The translations under genes were made by a program, and so were the position numbers. The notes under the pieces were generated by a model. The model saw only the letters and a list, made by a program, of their open reading frames with translations, did not search any database and had not been told where the DNA came from. Below, piece after piece: positions 32,505-40,984 of a DNA stretch of 51,203 bases. How positions within the stretch are numbered: the first letter of the stretch is position 1; each line of letters begins with the position of its first letter. Where the stretch lies: assembly GCA_036389795.1 (NCBI GenBank), contig DASVWD010000007.1, positions 1-51,203 on the forward strand, written 5' to 3'. This DNA is from Longimicrobium sp. (GTDB lineage: Bacteria; Gemmatimonadota; Gemmatimonadetes; Longimicrobiales; Longimicrobiaceae).

Positions 32505-33167
32505 TCACGCCGGCGCGGGCTCGTGGAGGGCGGGGACCGTGACGGCGCCGGGGACCAGCGGGTGCGCCTTCAGGAGCTGGGCATAGAAGACCAGGTTGCG
32601 CGCCAGGTTCTTCGCCATGTTGGCCGTGGTCTGGTTGCGCAGCCGCTTCCCGCGGTCGTCCGCGGGCGGGAACCCCACCTCGCCCACCCAGTACGCGGCG
32701 CACTCCGGCGGCAGGGTGAAGCCCATCCAGGTGAGCACCATCATGATGCTCCCCATGGTGGCCAGGGCGCCGTCCTCGCTGCCGGTGATCACGACGCCGG
32801 CCACCTTGTTGTAGAGCGCGCTGCGCCCCGAGGCGTGGTACTCCTCGTCGAGCGCGTCGAGGCGCTCGATGGCGCGCTGCATCAGGCTGCTCCTGCCGCC
32901 CCACCAGATCGGCGTGGCGAAGATCACCACGTCGGCCGCCTTGAGCTTCGCCACGATCGCCGGCCACTCGTCGTCGTCCGCCTCGCGGAAGCCGAGCCCC
33001 ACGGGAACGATGCGGTCGGCCAGGCGCACGGTCTCGGCGCGGATCGGGGCGTGGGCGGCCATCTCCTCCAGCACCAGGTCGGAGAGCTCCTCCGTGTTGG
33101 AGACGTCGGGCGCGTGCTTGAGCGAGCCGTTCAGCACCAGCACGCGGAGCTCCCGGTGCGCGGGCAT
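32505..33167 (-). CDS. Flavodoxin-fold NAD(P)H:FMN oxidoreductase-like protein
   Basis: A 220-residue flavoprotein of the NADPH-dependent FMN reductase/flavodoxin superfamily. Phosphate-loop motif LVLNGSLKHAPDVSNTEEL near the N-terminus, FMN-contacting segment IFATPIWWGGRSSLMQRAIE and KVAGVVITGSEDGA define the fold. Substrate is unknown; relatives reduce quinones, nitro compounds or chromate. Start chosen at ATG 33167 (MPAHRELRVLVLNG), with AGGA seven bases upstream; ATG 33200 would add 11 residues. It is divergent from the subtilase gene. Confidence 0.87.
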   Translation of the reverse strand: MPAHRELRVLVLNGSLKHAPDVSNTEELSDLVLEEMAAHAPIRAETVRLADRIVPVGLGFREADDDEWPAIVAKLKAADVVIFATPIWWGGRSSLMQRAIERLDALDEEYHASGRSALYNKVAGVVITGSEDGALATMGSIMMVLTWMGFTLPPECAAYWVGEVGFPPADDRGKRLRNQTTANMAKNLARNLVFYAQLLKAHPLVPGAVTVPALHEPAPA

Positions 33168-33579
33168 GGGGCAGTCCTGGTGGGGCTTGGTCCTGTACAT
33201 CGGCGGCCTCGGCGGATCGAAGGGGGGATGGAGACGGAAGGAGCGGCGAGACTGCGCGCCACACCGACCGAATCCGCCGCCCGCGCGGGAGGTTCCCGGA
33301 CCGGCCGGGCGTGGGTTCGACGAAGCCGGGACACGCGGAGAATGTTCCAGCCCCTTCCGGCCCTTCCCTTCGGCGCCAGCCGCACCAGCCTGGTGCAGCG
33401 CGCACAACGACGGTTCGCCGGGACCAAAGCGACACACCATGCAGAATCATGTCCGGTAATCGCTTACCACGACGCGAACGGGCCTCTGGAATGGCGCCTC
33501 CCTTGCCCCCGCTTCCGCCCACTCCTGCCGCCCGCCACCCCGGGCTCCGTCATTCCACTGCAGCAAAGGAGAGTCGCCG
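33168..33579. other. Divergent intergenic region
   Basis: Separates the flavodoxin-fold gene (minus) and the subtilase gene (plus) and must hold promoters for both. I see no repeat element of the kinds found elsewhere and no gene; crossing ORFs look random. Confidence 0.45.
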
Positions 33580-34890
33580 ATGCATCGTTCTTCCGTGGTG
33601 GCCGTCGCCGTGCTGGCGCTGGCGGCGGCGTGCGCCGACGCCGACCAGGCGGCCGTGGCGCCCGACTTCGACGCCCCGCTGCTGGCCGCGAGCCCGCGTG
33701 CGCCCGAGCAGGTGATGCCGGGCGAGGTGCTGGTGAAGGTGAAGCCGGGGGCCGACGTGTCCGCGGTGGGGCAGGCGCACGGGCTGGCGCTGGCCGAGAT
33801 GGGGTACAGGGGTGCCTTCGCGGTGCTGCGCGGCGCGGCGGGGAACGAGCACGCGATGGCGGCGGCGCTCAAGGGCGACGCGCGGGTGGAATGGGCCGAG
33901 CCCAACTACCTGCGGCAGCCCAACGTGATCGACTCGCGGCTCTGGGCGTTCTTCAACCCCGGCGGGCTGAACATGAAGTTCACCTCCGGGAAGAACTCGG
34001 GGCAGCCGATCGGCACCAGCTACGCGTCGCGGGCGGACGCCGACATCGACAACATCGAGGCGTACGCGGCGGGCGGCTCGCCCGTGGTGGTGGGCAGCAT
34101 CGACACCGGGGTGGACCTGACGCACGTGGAGTTCACCGGCCGACTGATCGTGGGCCGTGACTGGTACAACAACGACAACGACCCCACCGACGACGACGGG
34201 CACGGCTCGCACACCTCGGGCACCATGGCGGGCGCCACGGTGGGCGTGGCGGGCGTCTCGGGCGCGACGGCGAACGTGAGGGTGCACGTGCAGAAGGTGT
34301 GCGGCCGCCGCGGCTGCCCGATCAGCGCCATCTCCAACGCCATCCGCGCCGCGGCCGACGTCCCCGGCATGGTGGCGGTGAACGTCAGCATCGGCGGCAG
34401 CAGCCTCTCCACGTCGGAGGCCGACGCCATCGACTACGCCAAGGCGCGCAACGTCCTGGTGGTCGCCTCGGCCGGCAACTCGGGGGCGAGCACGGTGGAG
34501 TGCCCGGCGTGCGACCCCGACGCGATCTCGGTGGCCGCCACCAACTGGAGAGACGAGTTGACCAGCTATTCCAACTACGGCTCGGGGCTCGACATCTCCG
34601 CGCCGGGCGGGCAGTGCTACTCGAACACCACGCCCGAGGGGTGCATCTACAGCGCCTCGCTGGCCGGCGGGTACGCCTGGATGCAGGGCACCTCGATGGC
34701 CACCCCGCAGGTGACCGGCACGCTGGGCGTGGTGGCCTCGGTGACGGGGCTGCGCGGCGCGCAGCTGCGCGCCCGCGTGGAGAGCACCACCGACGACCTG
34801 GGCGCCGCCGGCTACGACACCCGCTTCGGCAACGGCCGCCTGAACACCTACCGCGCCGTCACCGGCAACTCGCTGGGCGCCGGACTGTAG
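33580..34890 (+). CDS. S8 family serine peptidase (subtilase), lipoprotein
   Basis: A 436-residue exported subtilisin-like protease. Lipobox LAAAC gives Cys18 as the lipidated residue. An inhibitor I9-like propeptide (residues about 45-110, GEVLVKVKPGADVSAV to RVEWAEPNY) precedes the catalytic domain. The triad is complete: Asp175 in GSIDTGVD, His208 in DGHGSHTSGT and Ser372 in GTSMATPQ, with the oxyanion Asn in SAGNSG. Extra Cys (KVCGRRGCP, VECPACD, GQCYSN, EGCIY) suggest disulfides stabilising the secreted enzyme. AAGGAGAG at 33566-33573 supports the ATG. Confidence 0.95.
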   Translation: MHRSSVVAVAVLALAAACADADQAAVAPDFDAPLLAASPRAPEQVMPGEVLVKVKPGADVSAVGQAHGLALAEMGYRGAFAVLRGAAGNEHAMAAALKGDARVEWAEPNYLRQPNVIDSRLWAFFNPGGLNMKFTSGKNSGQPIGTSYASRADADIDNIEAYAAGGSPVVVGSIDTGVDLTHVEFTGRLIVGRDWYNNDNDPTDDDGHGSHTSGTMAGATVGVAGVSGATANVRVHVQKVCGRRGCPISAISNAIRAAADVPGMVAVNVSIGGSSLSTSEADAIDYAKARNVLVVASAGNSGASTVECPACDPDAISVAATNWRDELTSYSNYGSGLDISAPGGQCYSNTTPEGCIYSASLAGGYAWMQGTSMATPQVTGTLGVVASVTGLRGAQLRARVESTTDDLGAAGYDTRFGNGRLNTYRAVTGNSLGAGL

Positions 34891-34915
34891 TCTCCCCGCC
34901 GCAGCCTGACGTGCG

Positions 34916-34950
34916 AAGGCCGCCCCGGTGCGCCGGGGCGGCCTTCTTTT
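34916..34950 (+). terminator. Intrinsic terminator of the subtilase gene
   Basis: AAGGCCGCCCCGG (34916-34928) and CCGGGGCGGCCTT (34933-34945) form a perfect 13-bp stem with a TGCG loop, followed by CTTTT. Confidence 0.9.
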
Positions 34951-35050
34951 GGTACGAGGTACGGAGTACGAAGTACGAAACCACGTAGGCTAAGGCTCGG
35001 TCGTCCGTACCTCGTACCCCGTACCTCGTACTCCCGTACTTTCGTACCTC
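34951..35050. repeat. GTACGAA/GTACCTC facing tandem repeats
   Basis: Forward units GTACGAG, GTACGGA, GTACGAA (34952-34979) follow the subtilase terminator; inverted units CGTACCTCGTACC and CGTACTTTCGTACC (35006-35049) run up to the stop codon of the ABC ATPase at 35052. The same layout as the GTGCGAA repeats elsewhere, with a different unit. Confidence 0.8.
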
Positions 35051-35051
35051 T

Positions 35052-35777
<726 letters not shown>

Positions 35778-35805
35778 CGTTCGGTCTCCAGTCAGATAGC
35801 GTGGA

Positions 35806-35831
35806 GCGCCGGCCCGGGCGGGGGCCGGCGC
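35806..35831 (-). terminator. Intercistronic hairpin between permease and ATPase genes
   Basis: GCGCCGGCCC (35806-35815) pairs with GGGCCGGCGC (35822-35831). It sits between stop and start of two genes that should be co-expressed, so it may be a partial attenuator or mRNA-stabilising hairpin. Confidence 0.55.
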
Positions 35832-35846
35832 GTCGTCGTCGTCAGG

Positions 35847-38261
35847 TCACTCGTAGCGGAGCGCCACCATGGGGTCCACGCGGGTGGCGCGGCGGGCGGG
35901 CACCAGCGAGGCCGCCACGCCCGCGGCCACCAGCACCAGCAGGGTGAGGCCGAACACCGCCGGGTCCACCCGCTCCACGCGGTAGAGGATGATGCGCAGC
36001 CCCCCAGCCAGGAAGTACGCGAGCACCAGCCCCAGGGCGATGCCGACGCCGAGCTGGAGGAGCCCCTGGCGCAGCACCAGCCGGGTGACGTCGGCCGGCT
36101 GGGCGCCCAGCGCCATGCGCACCCCCATCTCGCGGATGCGGCGGCTCACGTTGAACGCCATCACCCCGTACAGCCCGATGGCCGCCAGGAAGAGGGCCAC
36201 GAAGCCCATGATCATGAAGATCGTCCCGAACACCCGGTAGAACCACGTCTCCTCGTCGATGCGCGCCTGGAGGGTGCTGACGAAGTAGATCGGCAGGTCG
36301 GGGTCGAGCGCGCTCACCATCTCGCGCACGGGGCCGGTGAGCGCGCCGGGCTCGCCGCGCGTGCGGGCGATCACCGACATGAAGCGCTGCGGCGACTGCG
36401 CCAGCGGCAGGTAGACGCCCTGCGGGTCCTCGTCGTCGGATTCGGGGCCCTGCATCCACATGTCGGGCACCACGCCCACCACGGTGAGCCACGGCCCCCG
36501 GCTGTCGGGGCCGCCCAGCCGGAAGCGCCCGCCCACCGCGCTCCGCCCAGGGAAGTGCAGCTTCGCGAACGACTCGTTCACGATCGCCACGGGGACGCTC
36601 CCCATGCGGTCCTGCGCGGTGAAGTCGCGCCCGTCGACCGACACCTGGAAGGTGGAGAAGTAGCCGGGCGACACCGAGGCCACGCGCGTGAACGGGTAGT
36701 CGCGCTCGGTGGCGTACGCCTTCCCCTCCAGCGCCACCCGGTCCATCCCCGTCCCCAGCGCCGGGAGCGCCGTGGCCAGCGCCACGCTCTCGGCGCCCCG
36801 CAGCTCCACCACGCGCGCCTGCAGCTGGTCCAGGAAGCGCAGCTGCGCCGCCGAGTCGCCGTACTGCGCCTCGGGGAGGCCGACGCGCGCGGTGAAGACG
36901 TTCTCGGTGGGGAAGCCGTAGTCCTGGTTCTTCAGCTGGGTGATGCTCTTGACCGCCATCCCCGCCGCCACCAGCAGCGCCACCGAGAGCGCCACCTCGA
37001 ACACCACCAGCGCCTTCGACAGCCGCCCGCCGCGGAAGCTGGAGGAGCCGCGCGACTCGTCCTTGAGCACCTCGTGCACGTTGGCCTTCGACGCGCGGAG
37101 CGCCGGGAGCACCCCCGAGACGAAGGTGGCGAAGAGGGTGATGGCCAGCACGAAGAGCAGGATCGGCCCGTCGATCTTGATGTCGATCCAGAACGGCGGG
37201 TCGGTGCCGGCGATGGCGTTGTTGAAGGAGCGCACCCCCAGCCAGGCGAGCCCCAGCCCCAGCACGGCCCCGGCGGCGGCCAGCACCATCGGCTCGGTGA
37301 GGAACTGCTTGACGATGCGCCCGCGCGAGGCGCCGACGGCGGTGCGGATCCCCACCTCCTTGGCCCGCATGGCCGCCTGGCTGAGGAGCAGGTTGGCCAC
37401 GTTGGCGCAGGCGATCAGGAGCACCATGAACACCGCGGCCAGCATGGTCATCAGCATGGCGGTGATCTCGTCGCCGATGTACTCCTCGGTGTACGGCTTG
37501 AGGACGGCGCCGATGTCCTTGTTGCTCTCGGGGTAGGCGATCGCCAGCCGCTTCGCGATCGCGCTCATCTCCACGTGCGCCTGGTCGATGGAGACGCCGG
37601 GGCGGAGGCGGCCGAACACCTCCAGGGTGGTGCCGTCGCCCCGCCTGGCGGGGAGCGCCTCCTGCATCGGGAGCCAGAGGTCTTCGGTGAAGGGGAACTC
37701 GAAGCCCTCGGGCATCACCCCCACCACCTCGGCCTCCACCCCGTTGGCGCGGATCGTTTTGCCGACGATGTTCGGGTCGCCGGCGTAGCGCTGCTTCCAG
37801 AGCTGGTAGCCGAGGATGACCACGCGCGGCGCGCCGGGCTGGTCCTCGCCCTCGCGGAAGGTGCGGCCCAGGTGCGGCTGCACGCGCAGGAGGCGGAAGG
37901 TGTTGGCGGTCACGTAGGCGCCGTCGAAGCGCTCGGGCTTCTCGGCGCCGCTCACGTTGACCGTGCCGTTCCAGAAGGCGGCCAGCCCCTCGAAGCTCTT
38001 CTGCTGGGCGCGCCAGTCGTAGAAGTCGTGCAGCGGCACCTCGAGGCTCTGCTGGTCCTGCGGGAGGTTGTTGCGCTCCAGGTGCACCAGCCGCTCGGAC
38101 TCGGGGAAGGGGAGCCCGCGGTAGATGGCGCCGTAGACGATGCTGAACATCGTGGTGGTGAGCCCGATGCCGAGCGCCAGGGTCAGGACGGAGACCGCCG
38201 AGAACCCGGGGTTTCGGACCAGCTTCCGCGCGCCGTAGCGGAGGTCCTTGAGTAAAGACAT
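35847..38261 (-). CDS. Duplicated ABC permease (MacB_PCD-FtsX twice, ADOP-like)
   Basis: An 804-residue inner-membrane permease with two MacB_PCD-plus-FtsX halves. Half one: MSLLKDLRYGARKLVRNPGF, helix SVLTLALGIGLTTTMFSIVY, periplasmic domain, then TAMLMTMLAAVFMVLLIACA with AAMRAKEVGIRTAVGASRGR. Half two: LSKALVVFEVALSVALLVAA, second periplasmic domain, then IFMIMGFVALFLAAIGLYGV with RRIREMGVRMALGAQPADVT and a C-terminal VPARRATRVDPMVALRYE. This is the layout of duplicated permeases common in Acidobacteriota and Gemmatimonadota. The ATPase gene follows downstream. The substrate is unknown. Confidence 0.93.
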   Translation of the reverse strand: MSLLKDLRYGARKLVRNPGFSAVSVLTLALGIGLTTTMFSIVYGAIYRGLPFPESERLVHLERNNLPQDQQSLEVPLHDFYDWRAQQKSFEGLAAFWNGTVNVSGAEKPERFDGAYVTANTFRLLRVQPHLGRTFREGEDQPGAPRVVILGYQLWKQRYAGDPNIVGKTIRANGVEAEVVGVMPEGFEFPFTEDLWLPMQEALPARRGDGTTLEVFGRLRPGVSIDQAHVEMSAIAKRLAIAYPESNKDIGAVLKPYTEEYIGDEITAMLMTMLAAVFMVLLIACANVANLLLSQAAMRAKEVGIRTAVGASRGRIVKQFLTEPMVLAAAGAVLGLGLAWLGVRSFNNAIAGTDPPFWIDIKIDGPILLFVLAITLFATFVSGVLPALRASKANVHEVLKDESRGSSSFRGGRLSKALVVFEVALSVALLVAAGMAVKSITQLKNQDYGFPTENVFTARVGLPEAQYGDSAAQLRFLDQLQARVVELRGAESVALATALPALGTGMDRVALEGKAYATERDYPFTRVASVSPGYFSTFQVSVDGRDFTAQDRMGSVPVAIVNESFAKLHFPGRSAVGGRFRLGGPDSRGPWLTVVGVVPDMWMQGPESDDEDPQGVYLPLAQSPQRFMSVIARTRGEPGALTGPVREMVSALDPDLPIYFVSTLQARIDEETWFYRVFGTIFMIMGFVALFLAAIGLYGVMAFNVSRRIREMGVRMALGAQPADVTRLVLRQGLLQLGVGIALGLVLAYFLAGGLRIILYRVERVDPAVFGLTLLVLVAAGVAASLVPARRATRVDPMVALRYE

Positions 38262-38451
38262 TGGATCCGGCTCCGGTGTGGTGGGCGGGACGGGGCGTCC
38301 CTTCCGGCCGGCCGGGCTGAGGCGCCCATGCCGCGAAAAATGCGAAGTGCGGGCGCCCTTACGGGGCAGGTGCAGCTCTGGTTTCGCGGGCGGTGACGGG
38401 GCGTGGATGGGTGAGATGAGTACCAGCGGAGCGGGATGAAGATGAGGAGCG

Positions 38452-38895
38452 TCAACTTGTTGGAAAGGGCGGGAGAAACTCGAACTGTTCCACCTTCCTG
38501 ATTCGTTCGAAGTCAGCCAGGTTCTCGGTGATGAGCTTATGACCGAATTCCCGGCACGACGCAGCGAGCAGCACGTCGGTCAGGAACGAGCGGGTGTACG
38601 CGCCGGGCGAAAGTAGCCTGCGCTCCACCAATCGTGAGATGATCTCGCCGCTCCTCTTCCAGGTGCCGAAGGTAGGTACGACGATCCGTCTCTTCCGCTC
38701 GAACGGGAGGATGAAATCACGATGGACGACCCGTGCACGCCTGGAATCGCGGGCTCCCGCCAGCAACTCCTGGGCGACGGCTGCGTGCAGGAAGGTGGAG
38801 GAGAGATGATCGTCGTAGAACTGCTTCAGTTGCTCGACCTTCTGTCGGTCCCGGTCCGCACCGACGTAGATGTTCGTGTCAAGGATGAAGCCCAT
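38452..38895 (-). CDS. vapC: PIN-domain toxin, VapC-like
   Basis: A 147-residue PIN-domain ribonuclease. N-terminal FILDTNIYVGA carries the first acidic residue (Asp6) and Asn8; a central Glu lies in AVAQELLAGAR; the later acidic pair lies in FLTDVLLAASCREFG and LITENLADFERI. The ATG at 38895 shares its A with the antitoxin stop (TGATG), typical of VapBC translational coupling. VapC toxins cleave tRNA or rRNA when freed from VapB. Confidence 0.88.
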   Translation of the reverse strand: MGFILDTNIYVGADRDRQKVEQLKQFYDDHLSSTFLHAAVAQELLAGARDSRRARVVHRDFILPFERKRRIVVPTFGTWKRSGEIISRLVERRLLSPGAYTRSFLTDVLLAASCREFGHKLITENLADFERIRKVEQFEFLPPFPTS

Positions 38896-39122
38896 CAAGC
38901 CGCGTCCTCAGCCACATCATCGAATTCATCGAGGTCGCGGATGCTGTTGGACCCGCCGATGCGATCCAGCCCGGCGTAGACTTCCCGGCGAAACGCGACG
39001 AGGTCCAGTGCTGCCTCGACCGTCTCGGTTTCGGTCTTTGTGCCCAGGATCTTTTTTGCGCGATCCAGCTTCTCCTGATCGATGCGCATGTTCTTGCGGC
39101 GGACGGTGCTCGTGCGTGCCAT
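38895..39122 (-). CDS. vapB: VapB-like antitoxin
   Basis: A 75-residue antitoxin gene directly upstream of and coupled to the PIN toxin. The N-terminal half (STVRRKNMRIDQEKLDRAKK, TETETVEAALDLVAFRREVY) has the ribbon-helix-helix pattern that binds DNA; the acidic C-terminus (DLDEFDDVAEDAA) would wrap the toxin. GAGGAGGT precedes the ATG at 39122. A dyad operator lies just upstream. Confidence 0.86.
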   Translation of the reverse strand: MARTSTVRRKNMRIDQEKLDRAKKILGTKTETETVEAALDLVAFRREVYAGLDRIGGSNSIRDLDEFDDVAEDAA

Positions 39123-39140
39123 CGCTACCTCCTCTGCTGT

Positions 39141-39167
39141 TGTACAGACGCAATCTACATCTGTACA
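39141..39167 (-). promoter_or_regulatory. Operator dyad of vapBC
   Basis: TGTACAGA (39141-39148) and TCTGTACA (39160-39167) are exact inverted 8-mers with an 11-bp spacer, 19-45 bp upstream of the antitoxin start and overlapping the expected promoter. This fits autorepression by a VapBC complex. Confidence 0.75.
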
Positions 39168-39181
39168 GCAAAGAAGGGAAG

Positions 39182-39580
39182 TCAGCCGCCGCCGCCCGTG
39201 CCGCCGTCGTCGGCGGGGCCGATGCGGCGGCGGACTTCGTCGAGGAAGCTCAAGGGGAGCAGCGGCTTGATCAGCACGCCCTCGAAGCCCTCGCCGCGCA
39301 GCTCCTCGCGGTCGATGGAGAGGGCCATGGCGGTGAGCATCACCACGGGGATGTGGCGGGTGCGCTCGTCTTCCTTGAGCAGGCGGGTGGCCTCGCGGCC
39401 GTCCATCACCGGCATGGCCAGGTCCATCACCACCAGGTCGGGGAGGTGCTCGCGCGCCATCTCCACCGCCTCGCGGCCGTTCTCGGCGCCCAGCACGCGG
39501 TAGCCGTCGCGCTCCAGCACCAGGAGCAGCGCGGTGCGGTTGTCTTCGTGGTCGTCGGCGAGCAGGACCGTCTTGGGCAT
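39182..39580 (-). CDS. Single-domain response regulator (CheY-like)
   Basis: A 132-residue receiver domain. Acidic pair Asp9-Asp10 (VLLADDHEDN), phosphoacceptor Asp53 in VVMDLAMPVMDG, Thr83 in MLTAMA and Lys105 in VLIKPLLPL are all present, so it should be phosphorylated by a histidine kinase. No output domain, and no kinase gene nearby. The ATG at 39580 removes ten unlikely upstream residues. The C-terminus ends in a Gly-rich tail (DDGGTGGGG). Confidence 0.92.
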   Translation of the reverse strand: MPKTVLLADDHEDNRTALLLVLERDGYRVLGAENGREAVEMAREHLPDLVVMDLAMPVMDGREATRLLKEDERTRHIPVVMLTAMALSIDREELRGEGFEGVLIKPLLPLSFLDEVRRRIGPADDGGTGGGG

Positions 39581-39830
39581 CGGGATGCTGGACCGGAAGC
39601 CGATACGCACGCACCGCGGCGGAGGGCGCCCGCAGGTCCAGCGAACCTGCCGCCGCCGCGCGCCGCGCGCAAGGCGCCCTCGCGCACCCTCGCGGAGGTT
39701 CGGAGCGCCCGGATGTTCGAGACGGAAATCTTGGCGGACCGTCCGCAGTCCGCACCCCCCTCCGGCCCGCGCGAGTGCGCAAGAAGGGCGCCGCGTGGCG
39801 CGACACTCCGTTCAGCTTTGCGAGAAAAGC

Positions 39831-40409
39831 TTACCCGGCAAAGAGATCCTCCTGCACGCCGCCCGGCGCGGGGTAGACCACCGTGGCGTCGGGGAGGACG
39901 ACGGCGTGCTCGGAGAGCCGCGCCGGGGTGGCGGGGCCGGGGCCGGTGATGTCCCGCACCGGGATGCCGCGGGCCAGGAGCGCGTCGGTGATCAGCCGGC
40001 GGTGGCAGCGCCAGGGGACGGCCTCGGCGCACATGATCACCGCCGTCCGCTCGCGCGAGAGGGCGGCCAGGCGGTCCAGGGCGGCGCGGAACGCGGGGGT
40101 GGCCATGTAGTCGGCGTAGGCGCGGAAGGCGGCGTGGCGCCAGGCGGTGTTCGGCGAGACGGCGCCCGCTTCGGAGGAGCGGCGCCCGCCCAGCGCCTCG
40201 GCGTGCTCGTAGGCGATGCCGGCGGCGGCGAGCGAGGCGGCCAGCGCGGCGCTGCCGAACTGCGGGTGCCGCCGCGAGCCGGGGAAGCGCCGCACGTCCA
40301 CCAGCAGCTCGATCCCGTGCTCCTCGAGCAGCGCGACGAACTGCTCGATGGTGCGCGTGGAGTGCCCGATGGTGTAGACCGGGCGCGGCGGGGCGGCGTC
40401 GGGCGGCAT
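39831..40409 (-). CDS. DUF488 family protein
   Basis: A 192-residue DUF488 protein: YTIGHSTRTIEQFVALLEEH, LLVDVRRFPGSRRHPQF, YEHAEALGGRR, then CAEAVPWRCHRRLITDALLA, the conserved Cys/His segment of the family. DUF488 proteins are of unknown function; the conserved CAE..CHR motif suggests a metal or nucleic-acid site. Start at ATG 40409 (MPPDAAPPRPVYTIG) or 40445; neither has a clear ribosome site. Confidence 0.88.
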   Translation of the reverse strand: MPPDAAPPRPVYTIGHSTRTIEQFVALLEEHGIELLVDVRRFPGSRRHPQFGSAALAASLAAAGIAYEHAEALGGRRSSEAGAVSPNTAWRHAAFRAYADYMATPAFRAALDRLAALSRERTAVIMCAEAVPWRCHRRLITDALLARGIPVRDITGPGPATPARLSEHAVVLPDATVVYPAPGGVQEDLFAG

Positions 40410-40500
40410 GGGGGGAAGATGCCCGGCCGAAGCGTCGGCGGGCAACCCTCGCCAACTTCCCGGGCGGGAGGGTCCGGCGCGCTTCGACCGGCGACGGCAC

Positions 40501-40572
40501 GGCGGCGGGGGCCCTCACCCGTCGCCTTAGAGCGGCAACCCTCTCCCAACTTCGGGAGAGGGTGGACTTCAC
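40501..40572 (+). repeat. Single-hairpin repeat element, copy 3
   Basis: CCCTCACCCGTCGCCTTAGA, GCGGCAA, hairpin CCCTCTCCC-AACTTC-GGGAGAGGG, TGGACTTCA. Differs from copy 1 at only a few positions. Confidence 0.85.
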
Positions 40573-40589
40573 GGGCGGGGAATGGGCGG

Positions 40590-40711
40590 TTTCGTAGGGG
40601 CGAGGCCTGCCTGAGGCCTGCCTCGACCGGCGGATGCCGGCATGTGCGCGGTAGGCGGCCTCTTGCGCCGAGGCCGCCTGTGCTCGGACTCGCAGGCTCG
40701 CCCCTACGAAA
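40590..40711 (-). mobile_element. MITE-like element, copy 1
   Basis: Exact 15-bp terminal inverted repeats TTTCGTAGGGGCGAG (40590-40604) and CTCGCCCCTACGAAA (40697-40711) enclose about 90 bp with no coding capacity. The interior (CGACCGGCGGATGCCGGC, GGCGGCCTCTTGCGCCGA, CGGACTCGCAGGCTCGCC) is homologous in reverse to the element at 48931-49043. No transposase is in the window. Confidence 0.7.
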
Positions 40712-40734
40712 AACCCATTGCCGCGACGCGACCC

Positions 40735-40890
40735 GCGTGAGGGATGCGCGCCCGACAGGGCCGGGACGCCGCCGCCACACGGGGTATCGTGGGGGCGGTG
40801 GCCCGGCGCCGTTGGGCACGGTCGTATCGTGCCCTACGGCGCGCGCAGCCCGGCCCGGAGCGCAGCGGAGGGACACGCCCGGAACTGCAG
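40735..40890 (+). repeat. Dispersed ~155-bp hairpin repeat, copy D (subfamily 1)
   Basis: Core hairpin at 40806-40842 with arms GCGCCGT and ACGGCGC, as in copies A and B. Small left hairpin GCCC-GACA-GGGC. Ends in CTGCAG at 40890, directly joined to GTGCGAA units. Confidence 0.9.
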
Positions 40891-40916
40891 TGCGAAGTGC
40901 GAGGTGCGAAGTGCGC
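40890..40916 (+). repeat. GTGCGAA-type tandem repeat next to copy D
   Basis: Four units (GTGCGAA, GTGCGAG, GTGCGAA, GTGCGCC) abut repeat copy D, about 70 bp before the LigD polymerase start. Confidence 0.75.
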
Positions 40917-40984
40917 CAACCGGCAGGCTTGTTGCGTTCCCGTGCGCCGCGACCCCAGCACGATGGACGCGAGCAGACGCACCG

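Noticed and set aside
39427-40572. 381-residue minus-strand ORF over DUF488 and the response regulator
   Set aside because: Composition of a shadow frame; both genes in the other frames carry complete family motifs.
40718-40984. N-terminal extension of the LigD polymerase protein
   Set aside because: Consists of the translated dispersed repeat (copy D) and tandem units; the conserved domain starts well after ATG 40985.
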